Shown piece by piece: positions 24,625-33,529 of a DNA stretch of 50,539 nucleotides. This DNA is from Planctomycetota bacterium (GTDB lineage Bacteria > Planctomycetota > Phycisphaerae > UBA1845), in the NCBI GenBank assembly GCA_024280855.1, contig JAJRPG010000064.1, positions 1-50,539 on the forward strand, read 5' to 3'. A program made the translations under genes and the position numbers. The stretch's first letter is position 1. The number at the start of each line of letters is the position of its first letter. Under the pieces are notes generated by a model. The model ran no database searches. It was given only the letters and a program-made list of their open reading frames with translations, and had not been told where the DNA came from.

Positions 24625-24661
24625 CGTTGTAGAAATTATTTGCGCCGTGTCGTCCGTCTAC

Positions 24662-24684
24662 ATAAAGAACAACACCGGTGATCT
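24662..24684 (+). repeat. short repeat family E, copy 1
   Basis: ATAAAGAACAACACCGG followed by TGATCT recurs at 50275-50297 with two changes in 23 bases. In both places a family B hairpin lies within about 130 bases. CCGGTG and GATCACC nearby can pair, so this part of the leader may be structured. Confidence 0.5.
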
Positions 24685-24771
24685 CTAGCCATGCGTCGCC
24701 GGTGCGATCACCTTGGTTTTTGATGCGGCTAGAGGGATAACGGCACACGATTTACGACGTAACTTTTTTTC

Positions 24772-24800
24772 TTGTAATCTACCAGGCATAAGGCTAGAAT
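24772..24800 (+). promoter_or_regulatory. putative promoter of the beta-helix gene at 24857
   Basis: TTGTAA (24772-24777) and TAGAAT (24795-24800) with a 17-base spacer. The predicted start is near 24807, about 50 bases before the ATG. Confidence 0.4.
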
Positions 24801-24856
24801 GTGTAGTAACAGATTCTTAGAGTACTCTGTACTTCATATTTAGGGGGATGTTTTTG

Positions 24857-27241
24857 ATGAAAACAAATAATAATATTCATGGGCAGCATCCAAGGCCAAT
24901 TTTGTCGACTATTATGATGACGCTGATCTTTGCATGCACTGCGTTCGGTCAGGCGACACTATACGTCGATGACGATAACTGCCCGGCTGTAGGAGTCGGG
25001 AGTCTTGTCGATCCTTATTGCGCTATTCAAGTTGCCATCGATGCGTCAGCCAATGGCGACTCGATCGAGGTTTCGCCGGGTACATACTTCGAGACCATCG
25101 ATCTTCTTGGTAAGGCGATCACCTTGCGCAGTGCAAATGGATCAGCCACGACAACCATTGACGCAACGGGGATACCTAACGCATCAGTAGTTCGCTGCGT
25201 CAGTGGTGAAACGGCTGCGACCGTGCTTGATGGATTCACCATAACAGGTGGAACTGGAGACATATCATTATTCGGATTTCCAGCTGGTGGGGGAATGCTC
25301 GTTGACGGAAGCAGCCCAACTGTAACAAACTGCAACTTCGTTGAGAATATAGTCCCAGGCGGTGCCGGAGGTGGAATGTACAACTCGGGCGGATCTAGCC
25401 CAACCATTACGAACTGCATTTTCATAGGTAATTCAACGTCAATTGGAGGCGGGATGTACAATCACACCAGCAGCCCGACAATTTCCAATTGCTCGTTCAA
25501 TGACAATTTAGCTATCAACCGATTAGGTGGAGGGATGCGAAATTACAAATCTAATCCAACTATAACCAATTGCACCTTTAGCAGAAATTCTGCTGTCGAT
25601 GGTGGCGGAATAGCCAATCTTGAGTCCACCACGATAATAAGCGGTAGTAAATTTCTCGAAAACTCGGCCAGCTTTCTTGGTGGCGGGATGAACGACTACG
25701 ATTCCAACGTGACTATCACCGATTGCGAGTTCAGCAGAAACTCGGCGCCCCTCGGCGGTGGGATGAATAATGACTCCAGCGTTCTGGAGATATCAAACTG
25801 CACATTCAGAGGAAACACCGCTGATTTCGGCGGCGGTATGTTCGCATCCTTATCAAGCGTAACTGTAGCCAATTGCAATTTCACCACAAATTTTTCCAGT
25901 ATCATAGGCGGAGGAATGTGCAACGAATACTGCAGCCCAACAGTGATAGATAGCAGATTTTATTGGAACACCTCCAGCTCCGGCGGTGGAATGTTCAATC
26001 ACGAAGCCAGCCCTACTGTGATTAATTGCACATTCAACTCAAACATGGCTAATAGTCGTGGTGGTGGCATTTACAACCAAGTGAGCGGAAAGCCGACTAT
26101 AACCAACTGCACGTTTTACCTAAACTCTGGTAGATTTGGAGGAGGGGGCATATACAATGATAGAGTCGGTCCGATTGTGACCAACTGTATACTATGGAAT
26201 AATAGCCCCAACGAGTTAGCTAACAATAACAGCGTTCCTACAATCGCGTACAGCCTTATAGAAGGTAGTGGTGGCAGTACCGCTTGGAACTCCAGGTTAG
26301 GTACGAATGGCGGTGGCAATATCGACGCCGACCCGTTATTTGTCGACCCGCTTGGCGATGACGACGATTTACGACTTATGCCCGGCTCGCCCGCTATAGA
26401 TGCAGGTGACAACACCGCCCTGCCTAACAGCGTTAATGCTGATCTGGATGGCAATCAACGATTTGCAAATGATCCGGCTACCGCCGATACCGGAAACGGA
26501 ACGCCCCCCATTGTCGATATGGGAGCGTATGAATTTCAGCCTACTTGTGGAAACGGCATGACTGATCCGGATGAAGAGTGCGACGACGGAAATACTGATT
26601 CGGGCGACGGGTGTGACGAAAATTGCCATATTGAGTTGGGTGCTTGCTGCTTGGAGACCGCATGCAGCTACGTCACACAGATTGACTGTGAAGGTGATGG
26701 GGGAAGTTTCCTTGGCTTAGATATCAATTGCCCTGGCAACCAGAGCATTAGCATAAATCCATGCGCGATGCCTATTATAATTGACATCAAGCCAGGTAGC
26801 TGCCCCAACCCAATTAATCGTAAAAGCAAGGGCATGTTCCCCATTGCGATTATTGGTAGCTTGGGCTTTGACGTGTCGGAGATTGATGTAGACTCCCTTT
26901 CTTTAGCGCGGTCAGATGGCATCGGCCATGCGGCAAAGCCACTCAACGGCAAAAAAGGGCCCGGCATTGTAATTGAAGATGTCGCTACAGCCATAGAGGC
27001 AGAGCCATGCTCATGTCACGAACTAGGCGGAGATGGAACAGATGATTTATTGCTGAAGTTCTCTACGCCAGAATTAGCTAATGCGCTAGTGTTGGACAGC
27101 TTGGCGCGAGGCGCGACGATCGAACTTATGCTACAAGGCTCACTCCTGGATGGTACGAGTTTCGTGGGGAGTGACTGTATCTTGGTCCAAGGGAAAACTC
27201 GCAATTTGACTATTATACGGCCTACAAAAAGAACCAGATAG
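24857..27241 (+). CDS. secreted right-handed beta-helix protein with Cys-rich repeat and C-terminal beta domain
   Basis: The 794-residue product begins with a signal peptide ending CTAFG/QA and a first module almost the same as that of the gene at 5046 (YVDDDNCP, SLVDPYCAIQVAI, EVSPGTYFETID). About 14 coils of the GGGMYN...SPTITNCxFxxN type follow, then the DADPLFVDPLG closing segment. Next comes a DUF4215-type Cys motif (CGNGMTDPDEECDDGN, CDENC), then a second Cys segment (GACCLETACS). The last 160 residues (IDIKPGSCPNPINRKSKG, MFPIAIIGS, DVDSLSLAR) form a domain that recurs in many environmental secreted proteins. There is no dockerin-like pair here. The second ATG (24857) is preferred because AGGGGG lies nine bases before it and abuts the first ATG. 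Function is unknown beyond an extracellular location. Confidence 0.82.
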   Translation: MKTNNNIHGQHPRPILSTIMMTLIFACTAFGQATLYVDDDNCPAVGVGSLVDPYCAIQVAIDASANGDSIEVSPGTYFETIDLLGKAITLRSANGSATTTIDATGIPNASVVRCVSGETAATVLDGFTITGGTGDISLFGFPAGGGMLVDGSSPTVTNCNFVENIVPGGAGGGMYNSGGSSPTITNCIFIGNSTSIGGGMYNHTSSPTISNCSFNDNLAINRLGGGMRNYKSNPTITNCTFSRNSAVDGGGIANLESTTIISGSKFLENSASFLGGGMNDYDSNVTITDCEFSRNSAPLGGGMNNDSSVLEISNCTFRGNTADFGGGMFASLSSVTVANCNFTTNFSSIIGGGMCNEYCSPTVIDSRFYWNTSSSGGGMFNHEASPTVINCTFNSNMANSRGGGIYNQVSGKPTITNCTFYLNSGRFGGGGIYNDRVGPIVTNCILWNNSPNELANNNSVPTIAYSLIEGSGGSTAWNSRLGTNGGGNIDADPLFVDPLGDDDDLRLMPGSPAIDAGDNTALPNSVNADLDGNQRFANDPATADTGNGTPPIVDMGAYEFQPTCGNGMTDPDEECDDGNTDSGDGCDENCHIELGACCLETACSYVTQIDCEGDGGSFLGLDINCPGNQSISINPCAMPIIIDIKPGSCPNPINRKSKGMFPIAIIGSLGFDVSEIDVDSLSLARSDGIGHAAKPLNGKKGPGIVIEDVATAIEAEPCSCHELGGDGTDDLLLKFSTPELANALVLDSLARGATIELMLQGSLLDGTSFVGSDCILVQGKTRNLTIIRPTKRTR

Positions 27242-27377
27242 CCATTCAGCGACGGGCATGGGAGGCTTGCACTCATGCAATGAAAAACGCCATCGCGCCT
27301 CTATGTCCAAAAAGATGAGTAAGGAGCATTCGACCAATTTGCAGCGATAGTCAATAGTTATCCATAAATACTGGATC

Positions 27378-27412
27378 CTTCCACCATCCTTCGCCAGTAG
27401 GCAAAGAATTGA
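27378..27412 (-). repeat. degenerate GTAGGGCA-family fragment
   Basis: CCTTCGCCAGTAGGCAAAG matches the inner hairpin of the F repeats on the minus strand, without the flanks. The gap 27242-27571 also holds CTATGTCCAAAAAG near 27300, which resembles half of a family B hairpin, and GCCTGCACGGGCATGGCGG. No gene is seen there. Confidence 0.45.
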
Positions 27413-27514
27413 ACATCCGATTTGACACTCGAACTGGATACCCGCCTGCACGGGCATGGCGGATAGGTTACGGTTTCCCCAAGCTCAATATACCATAATG
27501 CACTATTATAGCCG

Positions 27515-27543
27515 TTGGACGATTGCTGCTCATGCGCTACAAT
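27515..27543 (+). promoter_or_regulatory. putative coaD promoter
   Basis: TTGGAC (27515-27520) and TACAAT (27538-27543) are 17 bases apart. The implied start near 27550 rules out the upstream in-frame start at 27515 and supports the ATG at 27572. Confidence 0.55.
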
Positions 27544-27571
27544 AGTGGCGGTTCATTTGGAGCTTTCGGTT

Positions 27572-28081
27572 ATGGAAAAGTCTCACGATATTGTCATCTT
27601 CCCCGGTTCGTTTGATCCGGTTACGCATGGTCATCTGGATATCATTCGCCGGGCGGCTTCATTATATAATAAGCTCATTGTCGCGGTTGGTGATAATCCA
27701 ACCAAAAAGGCTGCGTTCACAGCTGCTGAACGATGCCAGATGGTGAAAGACCACACGGCTGATCTTTCTAATATCGAAGTGCAAACCTACGATGGCTTGA
27801 CGGTTGAGTTCGCGCGGAAAATTGGGGCGGGGGTGATACTTCGCGGCATTCGTGATACGGTCGATTTACATGCCGAGCTTGAAATAGCCACGACTAACCG
27901 CATCATTGGCGAAATCGAGACAGTGTTTCTATTGACCAGCGGCCAACATATTCTCACCTCCAGCACGCTTATCCGGCAAATTGTTGAAATTGGCCATTAT
28001 GATCCGCAGCATTTGTCCAAACTCGTGCCACTCGACATCGCGGAAAAGCTTCGCCAGCGACTCGGCGGCAAGCCTAAATGA
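27572..28081 (+). CDS. coaD: phosphopantetheine adenylyltransferase
   Basis: CoaD adds AMP to 4-phosphopantetheine to make dephospho-CoA, the fourth step of CoA synthesis in the cytoplasm. The 169-residue protein shows the nucleotidyltransferase site PGSFDPVTHGHLDII near residue 11, VGDNPTKKAAF, LRGIRDTVDLHAELEIATTNR, and the C-terminal SSTLIRQI motif. All key residues of the family are present and the length is typical. The ATG is chosen because GGAG lies nine bases upstream and the promoter lies between it and the longer frame start. The gene stands alone and converges on the methyltransferase pair. Confidence 0.96.
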   Translation: MEKSHDIVIFPGSFDPVTHGHLDIIRRAASLYNKLIVAVGDNPTKKAAFTAAERCQMVKDHTADLSNIEVQTYDGLTVEFARKIGAGVILRGIRDTVDLHAELEIATTNRIIGEIETVFLLTSGQHILTSSTLIRQIVEIGHYDPQHLSKLVPLDIAEKLRQRLGGKPK

Positions 28082-28117
28082 TCTGTGCGAACTAATTTTA
28101 GCAAGGCGATAACCGCG

Positions 28118-28165
28118 ATCATCGACTCCCCCATGTCCCAAAAGAAGGATATGTGCCACCAAGCC
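28118..28165 (+). repeat. hairpin repeat family B, copy 3
   Basis: Same 48-bp layout as at 2266 and 24577, but the stem has decayed (CATGTCC against GGATATG) and the tail reads CCACCAAGCC. It sits between the convergent genes coaD and the methyltransferase. Confidence 0.75.
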
Positions 28166-28191
28166 TAACAGGAATGAACGTCTTAACTATG

Positions 28192-29214
28192 CTAACGGCT
28201 ACGCTTGATGAAAGCTAATTGAGTTTGGGCTAGCAGTAACGGTTGTAAACTATGGTCAGTCATTACATGCTGCTCCACAACCTTGCGGACGTCTGGGTTC
28301 GCTTCTGGAAGATTGTTGTGGTTACCATAGCCATGATCGTGAAAAATAAGACAGCCGCCCGGCGCGAGAATCTCCTTGTAATTCCGAAAATCGCTGAGGA
28401 CTTGATCGAAGCTGTGATCGCCATCTATGAAAATTAATGAGGCTGATTTTGGTTTGAGTAATCGACAAGCCCGGTCAGAGGGATACGGCATCTGCACAAG
28501 TCGTCGCGGTTGGCCAAGCTGCGACAATGCGAGGCGCACCTGCTGCGCATTGAAAGGCTGATCGGTGTGTGGGTCGATGGAAAAAATTGGCGCATCACTG
28601 CCCACATTTTGCAAAGCCAAGGCGAGCATGGAAGCGGATCGCCCGCGAAAAGAACCGATTTCCACGACGATCTCACCTGTACGATGTACCGACTGCAATA
28701 AGGCGTGTAACAGGCATCCTTCTAGCGGCTCGGGCCAGGGCATGAACTTGGCGAGCTGGCTGATTTCTTCTGTTGTCAAACCATTCCAACTGATCTTGGC
28801 TGCGTCACATAGTCGTTGGGCCACACGTTGCCAAACAAGCCATCGAGTTGGACAGACAATATGATCGTCCTGTGGCGATGAGAAAAACGGTAGAAAAAGC
28901 TCTCGCAACTGTCGCTGCGCGTCATGCGTAAACGGGCGGTATGTTTGCGGAGATGTTGATCGGGCAGGGAAAACTAGCCGCCCCATCACGGTGTTTACAT
29001 CTGGATAACCTTGCTGATGAAATAACGCTGCCGGGCGCAACGTGCAACGGCGCGGCAAAGGCTCTCGTGGCTGAATACATATCGACTCATCCTCTCTAGT
29101 CACTTCAAACCAGCTTGCCTCCTCGCCAAGAACGGTTACAGGCCAACGTTGATGACACGATGAGTGTGAGCCATTGTCAACGGAAACGAGGGAAGTAGTT
29201 GATAAGCTTGTCAC
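28192..29214 (-). CDS. class I SAM-dependent methyltransferase (Methyltransf_24-like), paralogue 1
   Basis: The C-terminal half of this 340-residue protein is a Rossmann methyltransferase: motif I EIVVEIGSFRGRSASMLALAL near residue 195, SIDPHTDQ for the acidic loop, SLIFIDGDHSFDQVLSDF, and APGGCLIFHDHGYG. This arrangement is seen in class I enzymes acting on sugars or small metabolites. The first 180 residues form a separate region (CIQPREPLPRRCTLRPAALF, MGRLVFP, YRPFTHDAQRQLRELFLP) that I do not recognise but that is shared with the next gene. The start is GTG with GAGG five bases upstream. It lies 73 bases after the upstream paralogue in the same direction. Substrate is unknown. Confidence 0.75.
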   Translation of the reverse strand: MTSLSTTSLVSVDNGSHSSCHQRWPVTVLGEEASWFEVTREDESICIQPREPLPRRCTLRPAALFHQQGYPDVNTVMGRLVFPARSTSPQTYRPFTHDAQRQLRELFLPFFSSPQDDHIVCPTRWLVWQRVAQRLCDAAKISWNGLTTEEISQLAKFMPWPEPLEGCLLHALLQSVHRTGEIVVEIGSFRGRSASMLALALQNVGSDAPIFSIDPHTDQPFNAQQVRLALSQLGQPRRLVQMPYPSDRACRLLKPKSASLIFIDGDHSFDQVLSDFRNYKEILAPGGCLIFHDHGYGNHNNLPEANPDVRKVVEQHVMTDHSLQPLLLAQTQLAFIKRSR

Positions 29215-29287
29215 GATTGCCTCATAAACCCCTGGTTAGTCGTGTTAATGTTGAATAGCTGACACGACGCTGACATAGTAACATCAA

Positions 29288-30337
29288 CTATCTCCCCTCT
29301 TTCACGAACACCATCAATACATGCGATAACAGTAACGGTCTAAATTTATCACTGCCGAACATCAATTCATCCACCGCTCGCCGCACATCGGGGTGAGGGT
29401 CAGGTTGCCCGTTGTGTTTTCCAAACCCATAATCGTGAAACGCGATGCATCCGCCGGGGGCTAATAAGTCGCAATAAATTTCGATATCCGACACGACGGG
29501 GCTATAGGTGTGATCGCCGTCGATATAAATCAACGAAGCAGATTCCGGTCGTATCCACTGACCAGCCTGGTCCGATGTATACGGCATCTGAATTAAACGG
29601 CGCTGCTGACCAATCTGGGATAGCGACACGCGAACATGGTCAAGATTACATGGCTGATCGCTATGCGGATCGATGGAAATTATCGGCGCGTCACTACCAA
29701 CGCCTTGCAGCGCCATCGCAAATATCGAAGCTGACCGACCCTGCAGGGAGCCAACCTCAATCACACACTCACCACGATCATGAAAAGTCTGGGCCAGGGC
29801 GTGATGCACGCAAGGCTCGATTGGCTCTGTCCAACTTTGAAACTGAAGTAGCTGATCTATGTCATCGTCGCACAGCCCTGCCCAATCGATATTGGTTCGA
29901 TGAAGCAGGTGCTTGGTGACAGTTTCCCAATTTCGCCAGCGTTGAACACTGGGCATCCAATCATCATCATAGGGCGAGGCTTCTGCCGGGAAGAAAAGTT
30001 CCTTCAGACATCGCTCCGAGTCATGGGTGAAGGCCCGGTATTCTAATGGCTCAGTCATGCCGCTAGAAAAATGCAGACGCCCCATAGCGGTACATGCTTC
30101 GGGATAGCCTCGACTGTTCTGGAATATGCCCATCGGGCGAATCGAACAGCGCTGCGGCAAGGCATTTCGCGGCTGAATGTGTATCGCATCCTCGTCCCGG
30201 TTAAAACCAAAATACTGAGCATGCTGGCCCAGCGGATGAATAGCCACCTGCGATAACGGACAGCTAGTAGCTGAGGCAACTGAATCGTGAATCTTCTTTT
30301 GGGGTGTAGCTACGGACATATATCCGTAATTCGGCAT
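29288..30337 (-). CDS. class I SAM-dependent methyltransferase (Methyltransf_24-like), paralogue 2
   Basis: This 349-residue protein matches the next gene along its full length. Shared phrases are IHPLGQHAQYFGF/IHIQPRNALPQRCSIRP in the unrecognised N-terminal region and CVIEVGSLQGRSASIFAMAL, SIDPHSDQPCN, SLIYIDGDHTYSPVVSDI and APGGCIAFHDYGFG in the methyltransferase domain. The pair clearly arose by tandem duplication and has since diverged at many positions. The ATG at 30337 has only a weak AGG upstream. The pair diverges from serS. Both domains are intact, so both copies are probably active; the substrate is unknown. Confidence 0.75.
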   Translation of the reverse strand: MPNYGYMSVATPQKKIHDSVASATSCPLSQVAIHPLGQHAQYFGFNRDEDAIHIQPRNALPQRCSIRPMGIFQNSRGYPEACTAMGRLHFSSGMTEPLEYRAFTHDSERCLKELFFPAEASPYDDDWMPSVQRWRNWETVTKHLLHRTNIDWAGLCDDDIDQLLQFQSWTEPIEPCVHHALAQTFHDRGECVIEVGSLQGRSASIFAMALQGVGSDAPIISIDPHSDQPCNLDHVRVSLSQIGQQRRLIQMPYTSDQAGQWIRPESASLIYIDGDHTYSPVVSDIEIYCDLLAPGGCIAFHDYGFGKHNGQPDPHPDVRRAVDELMFGSDKFRPLLLSHVLMVFVKEGR

Positions 30338-30407
30338 TTTTTAAGCCTTCGCATGAGCGATTCATAGGGCAGAGACGTGCCCTGACAAGCAGATCATCTG
30401 CGTCTAC

Positions 30408-30438
30408 TTGACACTATCATGCGTATGCGCGAAATACT
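30408..30438 (+). promoter_or_regulatory. putative serS promoter
   Basis: A perfect TTGACA (30408-30413) is followed after 19 bases by AATACT (30433-30438), or by less likely boxes at 17-18 bases. It overlaps the first in-frame ATG (30419) and so supports the start at 30476. Confidence 0.4.
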
Positions 30439-30475
30439 TGTAAGCTTTTGCGTATTTTTAAGGAAAAAACCAGCT

Positions 30476-31807
30476 ATGCTTGATATGAAGTTTATTCGTG
30501 AGAATGTGGAACTCGTCAAAAAATCGGCTATCGACAAGCGCATTAAGTGTGATGTGGACCGCTTAATCGAAGTGGACAAGAAACGGCGAGACCTGCAACA
30601 GAAGCTTGACGCTTTTCGTACCCAAGTTCGTGAGGATGGGCAGCGGGTTGGGCTGTTGCGGAATCCAAAATCGGATTGGTATAAGCGGGCAATTGCGGAT
30701 GGGAAATCTGAGGAGGACATCAAAGCGCTTGCTACCGAGGTGCAGGCCGGGTTGACGGAAATCAAACCGAAGGTCAAAAAGCTTGAGGACGAAGTTAGCC
30801 CGATTCTGGAAGAGTTCGAGATGCTCATGCTCACTATTCCTCAGCCTGCGGACGAGGGTGCGCCGGTCGGTAAGGACGACACCGAAAATATCGAAATTAG
30901 AAAAGTTGGCGAGATTCGCACGTTTGATTTTGAACCTAAAGACCATGTTCAACTAGCTACTGATTTAGGAATTCTCGACATCGAGCGTGGTGTCAAACTA
31001 GCTGGCTCGCGTAATTATGTGCTCAAAGGACTTGGCTGTTTGCTACACCAAGCCGTACTTCGCATGTCGCAAGATATGATGGTGCAGCGAGGGTTTACGC
31101 CCATGACAGTTCCCGTGTTGGTGCGTGAGCAAGTCATGGCTGGGACTGGTTACTTCCCGGCTGGGCGCGACCAAGCGTATCTTTGCGAGCGCGACGAACT
31201 ATCGCTGGTGGGAACAGCTGAGGTTCCGCTGACGGCGTACTACTCCGACGAGGTTTTGAGCGAAGCAGATTTGCCGATCAAACTATGTGCGATGAGTACC
31301 TGCTTTCGGCGCGAAGCTGGGGCTGCGGGCAAGGACACCTATGGCTTATATCGCATTCATCTTTTTGATAAAGTTGAACAGGTGATAATTGCTCCGAATG
31401 ATATTGAGCATAGCAAAAAATACCACGATGAGATTCTGCAAAATTCTGAAGACGTGTTGCAAGCGCTGGGTCTCCCCTACCGTGTCGTTAATGTTTGTAC
31501 CGGCGATTTGGGCATGGGGCAGGCTATGAAGTATGACATCGAGGCTTGGATGCCGTCGCGAGAAAGTTATGGCGAGACGCATTCGGCATCTAGGTTCTAT
31601 GAATTTCAGGCACGCAGGCTGAAGTTACGCTATCGTGACGGGGCTAAGAAAATTCGTTTTTGCCACACGCTAAATAACACGGTCATCGCTTCGCCGAGGA
31701 TTTTGATACCATTATTGGAGCTTTATCAAAACAAGGATGGCTCCGTCACAGTGCCTGAGGCGCTTAGGCCGTATATGAGCGGCTGTGAGAAGATTGGCCC
31801 GGTTTAG
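30476..31807 (+). CDS. serS: seryl-tRNA synthetase
   Basis: SerS charges tRNA-Ser with serine in the cytoplasm. The 443-residue protein has the N-terminal antiparallel coiled-coil arm (about residues 25-110, rich in K, E and Q), then the class II core. Motif 2 is visible as CFRREAGAAGKDTYGLYR near 280, and the end shows SASRFYEFQARRLKLRYR followed by motif 3, LNNTVIASPRILIPLLELYQ. Motif 3 departs from the common LNGSGLAVGR form, a variant of the LNNTxxAxPR type. The ATG at 30476 follows TAAGGAA by about ten bases and lies after the putative promoter. The gene is single and complete. Confidence 0.96.
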   Translation: MLDMKFIRENVELVKKSAIDKRIKCDVDRLIEVDKKRRDLQQKLDAFRTQVREDGQRVGLLRNPKSDWYKRAIADGKSEEDIKALATEVQAGLTEIKPKVKKLEDEVSPILEEFEMLMLTIPQPADEGAPVGKDDTENIEIRKVGEIRTFDFEPKDHVQLATDLGILDIERGVKLAGSRNYVLKGLGCLLHQAVLRMSQDMMVQRGFTPMTVPVLVREQVMAGTGYFPAGRDQAYLCERDELSLVGTAEVPLTAYYSDEVLSEADLPIKLCAMSTCFRREAGAAGKDTYGLYRIHLFDKVEQVIIAPNDIEHSKKYHDEILQNSEDVLQALGLPYRVVNVCTGDLGMGQAMKYDIEAWMPSRESYGETHSASRFYEFQARRLKLRYRDGAKKIRFCHTLNNTVIASPRILIPLLELYQNKDGSVTVPEALRPYMSGCEKIGPV

Positions 31808-31937
31808 GCGAGGGGGATTTCGCTAAATAATTGGTGGAACCTTTTGCTGAGTGACGTGTCAAATAGATTGTATTGGGGGAAACGTGGCGACAATAGCCGT
31901 CCGCTCCATGCGGCTGACATTTGCAAGGAGTCTTAAA

Positions 31938-33524
31938 ATGGTAGATCAATCAACAGTCATTCGTCGTGCAAACTTTTGCAGTCTGGGACTCACCCTGCTG
32001 GGATGCGTCGCATTTAGTTTAGCGGCAGCTCCCACTTTTGCTGAAGAGGATTCTACCGCTATCACTATTTATAGCAGCGCGAAACCTGGCGCTGTTCCGC
32101 CGGAGATTTATCAGCCTGGCAGACGTGCGGCTTATGCCAACGCTGCGAACCTGATTCAAATGATTCCTGGGTATGCTATCATCAAACAAGAAAGAGATGT
32201 TACGCTCGCTCAAGGTCGAAGTGCGATTCGCTTTTCTGATGTGGCTTCACAAATTGACCCGACGACCGTCACGTTTTTATCATTGACCGATGGACCTGGG
32301 ACCAGTGTTCTCGAACAGAATTTTGAATTCGATCTGGTCAGCACGGCTAAGCTGATGCAGCGATTTATCGATAAGCAAGTTACTATTGAACAGGCTCAGG
32401 GCGATTCAATTTCTACTTATACGGGTAAGCTTCTAAGCACGGCTGGGGGCGTGGTGTTGCAGCGTGATGATGGCGGTGTGCAGGTGATTAACGGATACTC
32501 GAATGTGTTGTTCCCCGAATTGCCCGGCGGACTTATCACCAAGCCAACGCTGGTCTGGGATGTTGCTGCAACGCGCGGTGGTAATCATCGCACACGAGTT
32601 ACTTATGAAACCAAAGGCATCGCATGGTGGACTGATTATAATATCATTTTTTCACCTGGGGCGAACGCCAATAGCGGCGTACTCGATATTGGCGCGTGGG
32701 TTAGCATCATAAATCAAACAGGCGCGACGTATGAAGATGCGAAATTAAAACTCATTGCTGGCGATGTGAATCGTGCGCCACAGCCTCAACAAAGAGTTTA
32801 TGCGGCTGAAATGAGCTTGTCTCGGTCAAGAGGAAAAAGGATGAACGCCACTGGCTTTGAGGAGAAAACTTTTTTTGAATACCATCTTTACACGCTGGGC
32901 CGTGCGACGACTTTGCCGAATAATTCTACCAAACAAATCGAACTATTCCCAACGGCTCGCAATGTACCGTGCGAGAAAGTACTTGTTTATTACGGTCAAC
33001 CGCGCGGCATGTTCGGGCACTATGGCCAAGCGATGACAGATCGCAATTTCGGTTTACAGTCTAATAAAAAAGTTGACATTTACCTGCGATTTAAGAACGA
33101 AAAAGAAATCGGGATGGGTATGCCACTTCCCGCTGGTCGCATCCGCGTTTCGCAACAAGACAAAGCCGATGGCTCATTGGAATTCATCGGTGAAGACATC
33201 ATTGGCCATACGCCCAAGAACGAGGAAGTGCTGATCCGAATGGGTAGTGCGTTCGACGTAGTTGGCGAGCGGCGGCAAGTAGATTTCAAAGTTGATAGCC
33301 GACGTAACACGATGGAGGAGACCATCGAAATAAAAATCCGCAACCATAAAGACGAGCCAGTGAAAGTGCTGGCTAAGGAAAACCTATACCGCTGGACGAA
33401 CTGGCAGATTTTGGATTCGTCACATAAATACGAAAAACAAGACGCCCGAACGATTCACTTTCCTGTCACGATTAAGCCTGACGGCGAGGTTACGATAGAG
33501 TATAAGGTGAAATATACCTGGTAG
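31938..33524 (+). CDS. secreted DUF4139-type protein
   Basis: The 528-residue protein has a signal peptide (SLGLTLLGCVAFSLAAAPTFA, then EE). The body matches the DUF4139/mucoidy-inhibitor MuiA-like architecture: N-terminal strands with AVIRFSDVASQIDPTTVTFLS-type sequence, TGKLLSTAGGVVLQRDDGG, then a C-terminal half with YEDAKLKLIAGDVNR, KQIELFPTA, YLRFKNEKEIGMGMPLPAGRIRV and EIKIRNHKDEPVKV. These families are conserved and poorly understood; a surface or periplasmic structural role is guessed. The ATG at 31938 is chosen for its AAGGAG seven bases upstream. The stop codon lies only five bases from that of the convergent tonB gene, so transcripts must overlap or end within coding sequence. Confidence 0.8.
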   Translation: MVDQSTVIRRANFCSLGLTLLGCVAFSLAAAPTFAEEDSTAITIYSSAKPGAVPPEIYQPGRRAAYANAANLIQMIPGYAIIKQERDVTLAQGRSAIRFSDVASQIDPTTVTFLSLTDGPGTSVLEQNFEFDLVSTAKLMQRFIDKQVTIEQAQGDSISTYTGKLLSTAGGVVLQRDDGGVQVINGYSNVLFPELPGGLITKPTLVWDVAATRGGNHRTRVTYETKGIAWWTDYNIIFSPGANANSGVLDIGAWVSIINQTGATYEDAKLKLIAGDVNRAPQPQQRVYAAEMSLSRSRGKRMNATGFEEKTFFEYHLYTLGRATTLPNNSTKQIELFPTARNVPCEKVLVYYGQPRGMFGHYGQAMTDRNFGLQSNKKVDIYLRFKNEKEIGMGMPLPAGRIRVSQQDKADGSLEFIGEDIIGHTPKNEEVLIRMGSAFDVVGERRQVDFKVDSRRNTMEETIEIKIRNHKDEPVKVLAKENLYRWTNWQILDSSHKYEKQDARTIHFPVTIKPDGEVTIEYKVKYTW

Positions 33525-33529
33525 GTTTT

